From CADEGL01 sp050180485 (lineage in GTDB: Bacteria > Pseudomonadota > Alphaproteobacteria > CADEGL01), in assembly GCA_050180485.1 (NCBI GenBank), contig JBFXED010000001.1, positions 124,001-188,000 of the forward strand: DNA of 64,000 nt, in the 5' to 3' direction. Under the pieces are notes generated by a model, which saw only the letters and a list, made by a program, of their open reading frames with translations, did not search any database and was not told the DNA's origin. Numbering within the stretch: the stretch's first letter is position 1; each line of letters opens with the position of its first letter. Of this stretch, positions 1-10,707 are shown one piece after another. Both the position numbers and the translations under genes were made by a program.

Positions 1-32
1 CCATGGCAGTCTCCCCTCGCGTGGGAAGAACG

Positions 33-1838
<1,806 letters not shown>

Positions 1839-1905
1839 GGCGCCGGAGGCTCGCGAGTCATGACGATCCATAACATAAAGTAAGTCGCTGCGGGCGACTG
1901 AAACC

Positions 1906-3087
1906 TCAGATGGCCTGCCCCGCGCACCAGCCGCTCGACCACGCCCATTGGAAATTGTAGCCGCCGAGCCAGCCGGTCACGTCGACGGCCTCTCCGATGG
2001 CGTAGAGGCCGGGCACCTTGCGTGCCTCCATCGTGCGCGAGGACAAAGCGTCCGTGTCGATGCCGCCCGCCGTCACCTCGGCCTTGGCCCAGCCTTCCGA
2101 GCCGGACGGCGCGATCTCCCAGCGCTGGACGCGGCGTGCGAGGGCTTCCAGTGCCGTGTCCGGCAGGTTCGCCATCGTGGCCGCCGACGGCGGTAGAACG
2201 GATTCGGCCAGCGCCTGCGCGAGGCGCGTGGGCAGGAATTCGGCCAGGATCGTCTTGGGTTCCGCCTTGGCGCGCGACAGGCGGCGCTCCTTCAGGAAGG
2301 CCAGTGCGTCGAAGTCCGGCGCGATGTCGAGGGTGATCGCCTCGCCCGGCCGCCAGTAGGACGAGATCTGCAGGATCGCCGGGCCCGACAGGCCGCGATG
2401 GGTGAACAGGATCGCCTCGCGGAAGCTGGTCTTGCCACACGACACGATCGCGTCGGTCGCGACACCTGACAGCGACTGGAAGAACGGTAGGATGTCCGCC
2501 GCGACCTTCAGCGGCACGAGCGCCGCGCGCGGCTCGACGACCGCCAGGCCGAATTTCCGCGCCAGATCGTGGGCGAAGCCGGTCGCGCCCATCTTCGGGA
2601 TCGACAGGCCGCCCGTGGCCAGCACCAGCGAGGGCGCTTCGAAGACGCCGCCGGACGTCTCGATCCGAAAGCGCTCGCCGCGCACGACGTTCGTGATCTT
2701 GTGCCCGAGCCGCAGATCGACCTGGCCCGCGTCGCACTCCGCCTTCAGCATGGCCACGATTTGGCGCGACGAGCCGTCGCAAAAAAGCTGGCCCAGCGTC
2801 TTTTCGTGATAGGCGATGCCGTGGCGTTCGACCATGGCGATGAAGTCGTGCTGGGTGTAGCGCGCCAGCGCCGATTTGCAGAAATGCGGATTGTTCGAGA
2901 GGAACCGGTCGGGCCCGGCGTCCAGATTGGTGAAGTTGCAGCGTCCGCCGCCGGAGATAAGGATCTTCGCACCCGGCTGGTCCAGATGCTCCAGCAGCAG
3001 GACGCGGCGGCCGCGCTGCCCGGCGACAAGCGCGCACATCAGGCCCGCCGCACCCGCGCCCAGGACGATCGCGTCGAAGGATTCCAT
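1906..3087 (-). CDS. BaiN/HI0933-family NAD(P)/FAD-dependent oxidoreductase
   Basis: A 393-residue flavoprotein of the HI0933/BaiN (YhiN) family. The N-terminus carries the FAD dinucleotide-binding motif GAGAAG (about residues 11-16) and the family block ISGGGRCNFTN, and the C-terminal half ends with the conserved TAGGI and GGYNFQWAWSSG blocks that close the FAD site. In gut clostridia BaiN is linked to bile-acid dehydroxylation, but most relatives have no proven substrate, so I do not extend that function here. It follows recQ on the same strand with a gap of under 70 bases and may share a transcript. Confidence 0.88.
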   Translation of the reverse strand: MESFDAIVLGAGAAGLMCALVAGQRGRRVLLLEHLDQPGAKILISGGGRCNFTNLDAGPDRFLSNNPHFCKSALARYTQHDFIAMVERHGIAYHEKTLGQLFCDGSSRQIVAMLKAECDAGQVDLRLGHKITNVVRGERFRIETSGGVFEAPSLVLATGGLSIPKMGATGFAHDLARKFGLAVVEPRAALVPLKVAADILPFFQSLSGVATDAIVSCGKTSFREAILFTHRGLSGPAILQISSYWRPGEAITLDIAPDFDALAFLKERRLSRAKAEPKTILAEFLPTRLAQALAESVLPPSAATMANLPDTALEALARRVQRWEIAPSGSEGWAKAEVTAGGIDTDALSSRTMEARKVPGLYAIGEAVDVTGWLGGYNFQWAWSSGWCAGQAI

Positions 3088-3172
3088 GGCGGCTGCTTAG
3101 AGGGGCCGCGCGCCGGGCGCAAGGCGCGACGGTTGCGCGCGCTTGCGCTAAGGTCGGGGCAGGGAGCGCGCC

Positions 3173-3340
3173 ATGGAAGACGACCGCCTGTACCGCAAGG
3201 TCAGCCGCCGGATCATCCCGCTGATAATGATCCTGTATTTGCTCGCGTTCTTCGGCCGCTTGAAGATCGGTTTCGCTGCGCTTCTGCCCCCTTTGCTCGG
3301 ACGCATGCTTCACGCGCCGGCGCGGGGGCACCGCGCATGA
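3173..3340 (+). pseudogene. Truncated MFS transporter N-terminus (55 codons)
   Basis: A short open frame starting MEDDRLYRKVSRR and running into one hydrophobic segment (IIPLIMILYLLAFFGRLKIGFAAL). This matches the start and first membrane helix of anion:cation symporter-type major facilitator proteins (YRKV..R..P......YLLA..DR.NIGFA), but the frame stops after 55 codons and no further membrane segments follow. The usual Asp of the motif is Gly here. The frame ends with an ATGA overlap into the methyltransferase gene, so the remnant could still be translated as a leader. I read it as the stump left by a deletion, not a working transporter. Confidence 0.5.
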
Positions 3341-3936
3341 CGCGGCTTTCCTCGCCCGCGGCACTGCGCAACCGCGATCCGATCCTCGACGTGCTGCGCT
3401 TGCATCTGCCGCCCAAGGGCCTTGTGGTCGAGATGGCCAGCGGATCGGGCGAGCATGTGATTCATTTCGCGCGCCATCTGCCCGGCCTGACCTTCCAGCC
3501 CAGCGATCCGGACGCCGACGCGCGCGCCAGCATCGATGCTTGGGTCGAGGAGGCGGGCTTGGCCAACGTGAAGCCCGCGCTCGACCTCGACGTGACGCGC
3601 CGCCCGTGGCCGTTCGTCAACGCGGCCGCGATCCTCTGCATCAACATGGTGCATATCTCGCCCTGGCCCGCGACCGAGGCTCTCTTCGCGGGCGCCGCGC
3701 GGCATCTCGTTCCGAACGGCGTTCTTTATCTCTATGGGCCGTACAAGCGGGACGGCGCCCACACCGCGCCCAGCAACGAGGCCTTCGATCAATCCTTGCG
3801 CGCGCGCGATCCCGCCTGGGGCGTGCGCGATTTGGAGACGGTGACCGCGCTCGCCGTCTCCGCCGGCTTCACGGAGCCCGAGATCGTGCCCATGCCCGCT
3901 AACAACCTGTCGCTCGTGTTCCACCGCGCACTTTAG
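3337..3936 (+). CDS. DUF938 family class I SAM-dependent methyltransferase
   Basis: A 199-residue protein matching the DUF938 family in length and motifs. The SAM-binding motif I is VEMASGSGEHVIHFAR, followed by the acidic residue at the end of beta-2 (QPSDPD), and the conserved INMVHISPWPATEALF and LYGPYKRDG blocks. The target of these enzymes is not established, and in eukaryotic relatives the fold is annotated only as methyltransferase-like. Its ATG overlaps the stop of the MFS remnant (ATGA), so its translation may be coupled to that fragment. Confidence 0.85.
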   Translation: MTRLSSPAALRNRDPILDVLRLHLPPKGLVVEMASGSGEHVIHFARHLPGLTFQPSDPDADARASIDAWVEEAGLANVKPALDLDVTRRPWPFVNAAAILCINMVHISPWPATEALFAGAARHLVPNGVLYLYGPYKRDGAHTAPSNEAFDQSLRARDPAWGVRDLETVTALAVSAGFTEPEIVPMPANNLSLVFHRAL

Positions 3937-3966
3937 GCCGGCGAGTGTCCTAATGAGGAGAGTGTG

Positions 3967-5085
3967 ATGTCCGTCAGAACCCGTTTGATCCAGGCGTTCT
4001 GCGCCGTGCTGGCCGCATGTCTTGCCTTTGCGCCCACGGCGCAGGCCTGCACGGGCATGATGCTGCAGGCCAAGGACGGCGGTGTCGTCACCGGGCGCAC
4101 GCTCGAATTCGGCGTCGATCCGCAATCCAACATCGTGGCGATCCCGTCCGGCTACCAGGCCACCGGCACGCTGCCCAACAACGCCAAGGGCCTGTCCTTC
4201 AAGACCAAGTACGGCATCGTCGGCGCCAACGGCTTCGGTATGCAGAACGCCATGCTCGACGGCATCAACGAGGCCGGTCTCTATGTCGGCCTGTTCTATT
4301 TCCCCCAGTTCGCCAACTACACGCCGGTCGACGGCAAGAACGCGGCCAAGGGTCTGGCGCCGTGGGAGTTCGGCCTGTGGGCGCTCGGCACCAACGCGAC
4401 CGTCGACGAGGTGAAGGCCAACCTGAAGAACATCGTCCTCGCGCCGACCTATCTCGACGTGCTGAAGACGGTGCCGCCGGTGCATTTCCTGGTACGTGAC
4501 AAATCGGGCAAGTCGATCGTGATCGAGCCCATCGACGGCGTGCTCAAAGTTTACGACAACCCGATCGGCGTCATGGCCAACGCGCCGCCGTTCGATTGGC
4601 ACATGACCAACCTGCGCAACTACCTGAACCTCTCGGTCGCCAGCCCCGCGCCCAAAACGATCACCGGCGTCACGCTGACGCCGCTCGGCTTCGGCGGCGG
4701 GCTCGCGGGCATGCCGGGCGATTTCGGCAGCCCCTCGCGCTTCGTCCGCGCGGCGGTCTTCTCGCGGGCGGCGCTGCCTTCGGCGACCTCATCGGACGCG
4801 GTGACTCAGCTCTTCCACCTGCTCAACAATTTCGACATTCCCGTCGGGTCCGACGGGCCGCCCGCGGGCTATGCGGGCGCGGATTACGAGTTCACGGCCT
4901 GGACCGCTGTCGCCGACCTGGCCACCGGCCGCTATCACTTCCGCACCTATAAGGACCAGACCATCGCGATGGTCGATCTGAAGGCCGCCCTGGCCATGGC
5001 CAAGGGCAAGCCGATGACCGTGCCCATGGCCGGCAAGCAGCCCATCGTGGACGTGACCGCGAACCTGAGGCCCGTTGGGAACTGA
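3967..5085 (+). CDS. Secreted choloylglycine hydrolase/penicillin acylase-like Ntn-hydrolase
   Basis: A linear C-N amide hydrolase of the conjugated bile salt hydrolase/penicillin V acylase family. The first 27 residues form a signal peptide (hydrophobic core AFCAVLAACLAFAP, ending AQA), and cleavage would expose Cys28 of CTGMML as the N-terminal nucleophile, which is how these Ntn-hydrolases are activated. The family block GRTLEFG follows. An AGGAG at 3956-3960 is well spaced for the ATG at 3967, while a GTG at 3964 is too close. The exported location fits periplasmic cleavage of N-acyl amides such as acyl-homoserine lactones or lipopeptides, but the substrate cannot be inferred. Confidence 0.82.
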   Translation: MSVRTRLIQAFCAVLAACLAFAPTAQACTGMMLQAKDGGVVTGRTLEFGVDPQSNIVAIPSGYQATGTLPNNAKGLSFKTKYGIVGANGFGMQNAMLDGINEAGLYVGLFYFPQFANYTPVDGKNAAKGLAPWEFGLWALGTNATVDEVKANLKNIVLAPTYLDVLKTVPPVHFLVRDKSGKSIVIEPIDGVLKVYDNPIGVMANAPPFDWHMTNLRNYLNLSVASPAPKTITGVTLTPLGFGGGLAGMPGDFGSPSRFVRAAVFSRAALPSATSSDAVTQLFHLLNNFDIPVGSDGPPAGYAGADYEFTAWTAVADLATGRYHFRTYKDQTIAMVDLKAALAMAKGKPMTVPMAGKQPIVDVTANLRPVGN

Positions 5086-5111
5086 CGCCGAAACCCTCGG
5101 CTTCCGGCCGG

Positions 5112-5194
5112 GGGGCCCGATTGGATTTTTCGGCAAATAAGGTGCATTTTTCGCCCCTAACGGCGGTTTGAGCCCTGGGACGGGCCCCTTTTTT
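5112..5194 (+). terminator. Possible intrinsic terminator/leader hairpin before ilvD
   Basis: GGGGCCC at 5112-5118 is complementary to GGGCCCC at 5182-5188, which is followed at once by six T. A smaller local hairpin, GCCC...GGGC, sits just before the same T run. It could end the upstream hydrolase transcript or attenuate ilvD. I found no leader peptide rich in Ile, Leu or Val, so classical ilv attenuation is not supported. Confidence 0.3.
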
Positions 5195-5225
5195 GCCGCC
5201 CGCCAGATCAATGAGGACTGTTCCC

Positions 5226-7082
5226 ATGCCCCAGTATCGCTCCCGTACCTCCACCCACGGCCGCAACATGGCGGGCGCCCGCGGCCTTTGGCGCGCGACG
5301 GGCATGACGGACTCCGATTTCGGCAAGCCGATCATCGCGATCGCCAATTCCTTCACCCAATTCGTGCCGGGCCACGTGCACCTGAAGGATTTGGGCCAGA
5401 TGGTCGCGCGCGAGGTCGAGAAGGCCGGCGGCGTGGCCAAGGAGTTCAACACCATCGCCGTCGATGACGGCATCGCCATGGGCCATGACGGCATGCTCTA
5501 CAGCCTGCCCTCGCGCGAGCTGATCGCGGACGCGGTCGAGTACATGGTGAACGCGCATTGCGCCGACGCGATGGTGTGCATCTCCAACTGCGACAAAATC
5601 ACGCCGGGCATGTTGATGGCCGCCATGCGCCTCAACGTGCCGACCGTCTTCATCTCGGGCGGCCCGATGGAGGCCGGCAAGGTCGTCCATGGCGGCAAGA
5701 CCAAGAAGGTCGACCTGATCACGGCCATGGTCGCGGCCGCCGATTCGAAGGTCAGCGACGAAGAGGCCAAGGTCATCGAGCGCTCCGCATGTCCCACCTG
5801 CGGCTCATGCTCCGGCATGTTCACCGCCAACTCGATGAACTGCCTGACCGAGGCGCTGGGTCTGGCGCTGCCGGGCAACGGCACGGTTGTGGCGACCCAC
5901 GCCGACCGCAAGCGCCTGTTCCTCGAAGCCGGCTGGCTGGCCGTCGATCTGGCCAAGCGCTGGTATGAGCAAGAGGACGCAACGGCCCTACCGCGCACGA
6001 TCGCCAGCAAGGCGGCGTTCGAGAACGCCATGTCGCTCGACATCGCCATGGGCGGTTCGACCAACACTGTGCTGCATCTGCTGGCGGCGGCCGAAGAGGG
6101 CGGCGTCGATTTCAAGATGGCGGACATCGACCGGCTGTCGCGCCGCGTGCCCAACCTGTGCAAGGTCTCGCCCTCGGTGCCCGACGTGCATGTGGAAGAC
6201 GTCCACCGCGCGGGCGGCATCGTCGGCATCCTGGGCGAATTGAATCGCGCCGGCTTGATCGACGCCTCGGTCCCGACCGTGCATGAGGCGACGCTCGGCG
6301 CGGCGCTCGCGCGCTGGGACGTGAAGGAAAAGCCGACCGAGGCCGTGACCCATTTCTTCCGCGCGGCACCCGGCGGCGTGCGCACGACCGAAGCCTTCAG
6401 CCAGGACAAGCGCTACGACGAACTCGACGTCGACCGCGTGAAGGGTGTGATCCGCGACGCGGAACATGCCTTCAGCAAGGATGGCGGCCTGGCAGTGCTC
6501 TACGGCAACATCGCGCTCGACGGCGCGATCGTGAAGACGGCCGGCGTCGATCCCAGTGCGCTGACCTTCAGCGGGCCGGCGCGCATCTTCCACAGCCAGG
6601 ACACGGCCGTGACGGCCATCCTGGGCGGGAAGATCAAGGAAGGCGACGTGGTGCTGATCCGCTACGAAGGTCCCAAGGGCGGCCCCGGCATGCAGGAGAT
6701 GCTCTATCCGACCAGCTATCTGAAGTCGAAAGGCCTCGGCAAAGCCTGCGCGCTCATCACCGACGGGCGCTTCTCGGGCGGCACGTCCGGTCTTTCCATC
6801 GGCCATATCTCGCCGGAAGCGGCTGAGGGCGGCGCCATCGGCCTCGTCGAGGAGGGCGACCGGATCGAGATCGATATTCCGAACCGTTCGCTGCGCGTGG
6901 CGTTGTCCGACGCGGAGTTGGCGGAACGCCGCAAGAAGATGGAGGCCAAGGGCGACGATGCGTGGCATCCCGGCCCGCGCCCGCGCAAAGTGACGGCCGC
7001 GCTCGAGGCCTATGCGGCGCTCACCACCAGCGCCGCGCGCGGCGCCGTGCGCGACGTCAGCCAGGTGCGCCGCAAGCGCTAA
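5226..7082 (+). CDS. ilvD: Dihydroxy-acid dehydratase IlvD
   Basis: Catalyses the dehydration of 2,3-dihydroxy-3-methylbutanoate and its ethyl homologue to the 2-keto acids that precede valine and isoleucine. The 618-residue length matches E. coli-type IlvD (about 616). The N-terminus MPQYRSRTSTHGRNMAGARGLWRATGM is characteristic, and the Fe-S cysteines are present in CDKITPG and CPTCGSCSGMFTANSMN, followed by GGSTNTVLHLLA. The C-terminal block ITDGRFSGGTSGLSIGHISPEA is intact. An earlier in-frame codon at 5193 was rejected because the family starts at MPQYRS. It appears monocistronic, with intergenic regions on both sides. Confidence 0.97.
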   Translation: MPQYRSRTSTHGRNMAGARGLWRATGMTDSDFGKPIIAIANSFTQFVPGHVHLKDLGQMVAREVEKAGGVAKEFNTIAVDDGIAMGHDGMLYSLPSRELIADAVEYMVNAHCADAMVCISNCDKITPGMLMAAMRLNVPTVFISGGPMEAGKVVHGGKTKKVDLITAMVAAADSKVSDEEAKVIERSACPTCGSCSGMFTANSMNCLTEALGLALPGNGTVVATHADRKRLFLEAGWLAVDLAKRWYEQEDATALPRTIASKAAFENAMSLDIAMGGSTNTVLHLLAAAEEGGVDFKMADIDRLSRRVPNLCKVSPSVPDVHVEDVHRAGGIVGILGELNRAGLIDASVPTVHEATLGAALARWDVKEKPTEAVTHFFRAAPGGVRTTEAFSQDKRYDELDVDRVKGVIRDAEHAFSKDGGLAVLYGNIALDGAIVKTAGVDPSALTFSGPARIFHSQDTAVTAILGGKIKEGDVVLIRYEGPKGGPGMQEMLYPTSYLKSKGLGKACALITDGRFSGGTSGLSIGHISPEAAEGGAIGLVEEGDRIEIDIPNRSLRVALSDAELAERRKKMEAKGDDAWHPGPRPRKVTAALEAYAALTTSAARGAVRDVSQVRRKR

Positions 7083-7210
7083 AGGTTGTGGGGCCGTCTT
7101 TCGGTCCCACGTATAAACCTTACGTAATGTTCCGGGTCTTGCCCGCGATGGGTGGGCTTGGGCATTCTGTAAGTAGGTAAGGTATCGCGCACCCGTATCG
7201 GAGGTTCGCC

Positions 7211-8269
7211 ATGTCGGAAATCCGCCCCTTCACCGGCCCCCATGTTTGGACCGGCGCCGAGATCGGCGCCACCAAGCGCTGGATCCGCGATCTGACCGCG
7301 GAGCAGCTGGCCGACCTGGACCGCGCTATCGCCGCCACGCGTGGTACGCCGTGGGATAAGGTGACGAAGAAGAGTTTCCCGCTACCGTCCTTCGCGTCGC
7401 TGGCGGAAGAGGTGCGCAAGGAGCTGGAGGAAGGCACCGGCATCTTCCGCGTGCAGGGCATGCCCGTGCGCAACTACGACATCGAAGACATTCGCCGCAT
7501 GTATTTCGGCGTCGGCTGCCATATCGGCACGCCGGTCACGCAGAACCGCTTCGGCGAGATGATGCGCGTGATCCAGGACGAAGGCGCCGGCGTCGGCGAA
7601 CGCTACGGCCAGATGCAGGACAAGGACGGCGCATTCCTATCCTCCTACGCACGCACGAAGTCCGCCGGCGGCCTGCGCTTCCACACCGACCGTGTCGATG
7701 TGGTCACGCTTCTTTGCGTCAACCAGGCGAAGCGGGGCGGCCACAGCAAGCTGGCCAGCACCTGCGCGATTCACAACGCCATGCTGGCCAAGCGGCCGGA
7801 CCTGGTGGAGCTGCTCTATCACGATTACTGGCGCAGCCGGCTTGGCGAGGAGGAGGGCGGCGACAAGATCGCCTACAACCTGCCGGTCTTCGCCGTGCGT
7901 GACGGCAAGTTCACCAGCCATTATTCGCGCACCTATGTCGAGGCTGCGCAGAAGCTGCCCAACGTGCCGAAGCTGACGGCGGCGCAGGACGAGGCGCTCG
8001 ACCTTCTGGCCGAGACCGCGCATGCGCTCTGCTACGAGATGACGTTGAAACCCGGCGACTTCCAGCTTCTCAACAACCACGTCGTCTACCACGCGCGCGA
8101 TCCGTTCGAGGACGATCCGGCCACAGGCCATGTGCGCATGCTGTTGCGCCTGTGGCTGTCGATGCCCAACAGCCGGGCGCTGCCGGAAAATCACCGTATC
8201 CTGTGGCGCGAGATCGAGGCCGGCGCCGTGCGGGGCGGCATCCAGCCGCGCGAGGAACGCGCGGCCTGA
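7211..8269 (+). CDS. TauD/TfdA-family Fe(II)/2-oxoglutarate-dependent dioxygenase
   Basis: A 352-residue cytoplasmic oxygenase of the TauD/TfdA superfamily. The iron-binding HxD lies in LRFHTDRVD, with the distal His in NNHVVYHARDPFED, and the 2-oxoglutarate-binding Arg follows in RMLLRLWLS. It is longer at the N-terminus than classical TauD (about 280), with a roughly 100-residue lead-in, so it belongs to the wider TauD-like branch with unknown substrates. A GGAGG lies 5' of the ATG (7200-7204). It stands alone between ilvD and a convergent LysR gene. Confidence 0.85.
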   Translation: MSEIRPFTGPHVWTGAEIGATKRWIRDLTAEQLADLDRAIAATRGTPWDKVTKKSFPLPSFASLAEEVRKELEEGTGIFRVQGMPVRNYDIEDIRRMYFGVGCHIGTPVTQNRFGEMMRVIQDEGAGVGERYGQMQDKDGAFLSSYARTKSAGGLRFHTDRVDVVTLLCVNQAKRGGHSKLASTCAIHNAMLAKRPDLVELLYHDYWRSRLGEEEGGDKIAYNLPVFAVRDGKFTSHYSRTYVEAAQKLPNVPKLTAAQDEALDLLAETAHALCYEMTLKPGDFQLLNNHVVYHARDPFEDDPATGHVRMLLRLWLSMPNSRALPENHRILWREIEAGAVRGGIQPREERAA

Positions 8270-8280
8270 CGCGGGAGCGG

Positions 8281-9198
8281 CTAGCCGCTAGGCCACTTCC
8301 CTGCGGCGATCAGGCGCGCCATTTCCCGCCGCGCCGTGGCCAGAAGATGGCGCGCGGCCTGGCTTAGGGGTTCGCCTACCGCGGTCACGAGCTTCAGGCG
8401 GCGGACTAGGTTCGGCTTCACGATGCGTGCGGCCGCGAATCGTCCCTGCAGCACCTCGGCATGGGCAGCCGCTAGCTGAAAGGCCGTGAACAGGGTTCCG
8501 CGCGCGACCAGGCTGCGTATCGCCGATGCGCTGTCCACCTCCACAGGCACGTCCAACACGATTCCGGCCTTCCGCGCGGCGCCGTCAAGAAGCCTGCGCA
8601 TGGGATGTTCCGCCCGCGTGAGCACGAGCGGCATGCCCGCGAGGGCCGAGAGCGGGATTTCGCGCTGGCGTGTCGGGAAGGCGCTTTTCTTCCCGATCAG
8701 GTAAACGCTCTCGCGGTTCAACTCCTCGGCGCGGAATTGCTTCGACGATGGCGGGTCATAGAGCAGCGCGGCCTGGAGCGCGCCGCCAGCCAGTTGCTCC
8801 TGCAGACGGCCGCCGAGCGCCTCCATGATGTGAACGCGCACGTCGGGAAAGCGCGCACGAAACACGTGAACGAGCGGCGGCGCCAGGCTGGCCGCGACGG
8901 TGTGGGTCATGCCGATGGCAACTAACCCACCCGGCGCCGTGCGCCGCGCGGCCAAGCCGCGTTGCGTTTCCTCCAGCTCGGCGATGATGCGTTCGGCGCG
9001 GACGGCCAGATAGGCGCCGGCCTCCGTCGGCCGCACGCCGCGCCCATGGCGCAGGAACAAGGGCGTGCCCAGTTCCGCCTCCAGGGCCGAGATCTGGCGG
9101 CTCACCGCCGATTGCGCGACCTGGAGCAGGATCGCGGCGCGCGAGATGCTGCCGCTCCGCGTCACGGCGCGGAAATAGCGCAATTGAGTCACATTCAC
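8281..9198 (-). CDS. LysR-family transcriptional regulator
   Basis: A LysR-type regulator with a winged helix-turn-helix at the N-terminus (VTQLRYFRAVTRSGSISRAAILLQVAQSAVSRQISALEAELG) and a C-terminal periplasmic-binding-like effector domain. It is transcribed divergently from the TauD-like gene that starts near 9307, with an intergenic space of about 100 bases, the classical arrangement for a LysR protein controlling its neighbour. I chose the GTG at 9198 (reads MNVTQLRYF), since the family usually begins 2-5 residues before the first helix. An in-frame ATG at 9228 adds 10 residues that look like leader. Confidence 0.88.
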   Translation of the reverse strand: MNVTQLRYFRAVTRSGSISRAAILLQVAQSAVSRQISALEAELGTPLFLRHGRGVRPTEAGAYLAVRAERIIAELEETQRGLAARRTAPGGLVAIGMTHTVAASLAPPLVHVFRARFPDVRVHIMEALGGRLQEQLAGGALQAALLYDPPSSKQFRAEELNRESVYLIGKKSAFPTRQREIPLSALAGMPLVLTRAEHPMRRLLDGAARKAGIVLDVPVEVDSASAIRSLVARGTLFTAFQLAAAHAEVLQGRFAAARIVKPNLVRRLKLVTAVGEPLSQAARHLLATARREMARLIAAGKWPSG

Positions 9199-9306
9199 GC
9201 CGCGTCCTTTCTCGAAGTGAGATGGCAACTATGCCGAAATGCGATCTTATCATCGCATCGCTTTCGGGCGCAGTCTTAGAGCGCGGGCAAGGACGGGAGC
9301 GTGAGC

Positions 9307-10149
9307 ATGGCCGGGATCGGGATTCATCCGCTGTCGGGCGCCATCGGCGCCGAGATTACCGGCGTGGATCTGGGCAAGACGCTGGATAATGCCCAATGGG
9401 TGGCGGTGCACCGGGCTTTCCTGGAGCACCAGGTCATCTTCTTCCGCGACCAGACGCTGACGCCGGATCACCTGAAGGCGTTCGGCCGGCGCTTCGGCGA
9501 GCTGGACATCCATCCCCAGTACAGGCCGATCGACGGGCATCCGGAGGTGTTGGAGTTCCTCAAGGACGTCGATGCCACCAAGAACGTGGGCGGAATCTGG
9601 CACTCGGATGTCACGTTCTATGAGCGGCCGGCGTTGGGCTCGGTGCTTTACGCCCTCGAGATTCCGCCCTTCGGCGGCGATACCATGTTCGCCAACCAGT
9701 ATCTGGCCTACGAAACCCTGTCCGACGGGATGAAGCGGCTTTTGAATGGGCTGAAGGCCGTGCACAGCGACGGCTTTCAGAGCAGCCCCGAGGCGCAGGC
9801 CGCCTATAACGAAAAATCCTCGACCAAGCTCTACAACCCGACGACCGAGCCGACCGAGAATCTGCACCCGGTCGTGCGGACCCATCCAGAAACGGGACGG
9901 AAGGCGTTGTACGTCAATCCGGTCTTCACCGTGCGTTTCGAGGACATGAGCGAGGCGGAAAGCAAGCCGCTTCTCGACTATCTCTGCCGTCACGCGGTCA
10001 AGCCCGAGTTCACCTGCCGCTTCACCTGGAGCCAGGGGGCCGTGGCGCTGTGGGACAATCGCTGCACCCAGCATTTCGCGATCAACGACTACAACGGATA
10101 CCGTCGGCGCATGCACAGGGTGACGGTCAAGGGCGAGCGGCCGGTCTAA
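9307..10149 (+). CDS. Taurine dioxygenase-like TauD/TfdA family protein
   Basis: A 280-residue Fe(II)/2-oxoglutarate dioxygenase close in length and layout to TauD. It begins with the family signature IGIHPLSGAIGAEITGVDL. The iron ligands are HxD in IWHSDVTF and the distal His in NRCTQHFAINDY, and the 2-oxoglutarate Arg follows in RRRMHRV. TauD releases sulfite from taurine, but TfdA-like relatives act on aryloxy acids and I cannot choose between them, since no sulfonate transporter genes are present. GGGAG at 9296-9300 fits the ATG at 9307, and a GTG at 9301 is too close. It is likely controlled by the divergent LysR gene. Confidence 0.85.
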   Translation: MAGIGIHPLSGAIGAEITGVDLGKTLDNAQWVAVHRAFLEHQVIFFRDQTLTPDHLKAFGRRFGELDIHPQYRPIDGHPEVLEFLKDVDATKNVGGIWHSDVTFYERPALGSVLYALEIPPFGGDTMFANQYLAYETLSDGMKRLLNGLKAVHSDGFQSSPEAQAAYNEKSSTKLYNPTTEPTENLHPVVRTHPETGRKALYVNPVFTVRFEDMSEAESKPLLDYLCRHAVKPEFTCRFTWSQGAVALWDNRCTQHFAINDYNGYRRRMHRVTVKGERPV

Positions 10150-10172
10150 ACCGGCCCCTCGTAAGGTGAAGG

Positions 10173-10196
10173 AAGGGCGAACGCGTGTCCGCCCTT
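10173..10196. terminator. Bidirectional intrinsic terminator
   Basis: Stem AAGGGCG (10173-10179) with CGCCCTT (10190-10196), a 10-base loop, then a pyrimidine-rich TTCCTTTCCT on the plus strand. It sits between the stop of the TauD-like gene and the stop of the convergent lipoprotein gene, so it can serve both. Confidence 0.5.
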
Positions 10197-10204
10197 TTCC
10201 TTTC

Positions 10205-10588
10205 CTATCCGCCGATGCGGCAGTTCGCGATGCCGCCCTCGATCAGGCGCGCCGCCATGTCGGGCGAAGTCACCCAGCCCGAAATCCGGTAGGTCAGAGC
10301 CGCGTTGCCGCCGCTGTTGACGGCGTCGATCAGCCACATGCTGTTGGCGCCCGAGGTGCCGTAGACATAGGCGCCATCGTCGGTCAATTGCACGGCGTTC
10401 GAGGCGCTGGGCAAGGCCGCATTCCCCGGCCAGGCGTTGAGCTGGCGCGCGACGCAGTAGGCCGCATTCCCGGCGCCGCCCGGCAGGCTCGATGTCCCGG
10501 CGGGCGGAAGCTGGCGCATCTCGTCCACGGGCGTCATGCATCCGCCCAGCGCCAGTATCGCGAGAATGAATCCGGTCGATCGTTTCAT
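10205..10588 (-). CDS. Small predicted lipoprotein, unknown function
   Basis: A 127-residue protein with a lipoprotein signal peptide: MKRSTGFILAILALGGC, lipobox LGGC, so the mature form would be lipidated at Cys17. The rest is a small domain with QLTDDGAYVYG and two further cysteines (one in AAYCVARQ, one in IANCRIGG), which may pair. I do not recognise the family. The longer frame upstream (to 10690) was rejected because the ATG at 10588 gives a proper signal sequence. It is divergent from the zinc peptidase gene. Confidence 0.65.
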   Translation of the reverse strand: MKRSTGFILAILALGGCMTPVDEMRQLPPAGTSSLPGGAGNAAYCVARQLNAWPGNAALPSASNAVQLTDDGAYVYGTSGANSMWLIDAVNSGGNAALTYRISGWVTSPDMAARLIEGGIANCRIGG

Positions 10589-10707
10589 CTGAGCCCCCGT
10601 TAATCCGGTCCATCTTATGGAATATTGCGGGCGGGTGAACCGTCCAAGTGCCCGGCCGGCGGAACAATCGCACCCTGAATCCGTTCCCAATTTTCGGGAG
10701 GCCAGAT

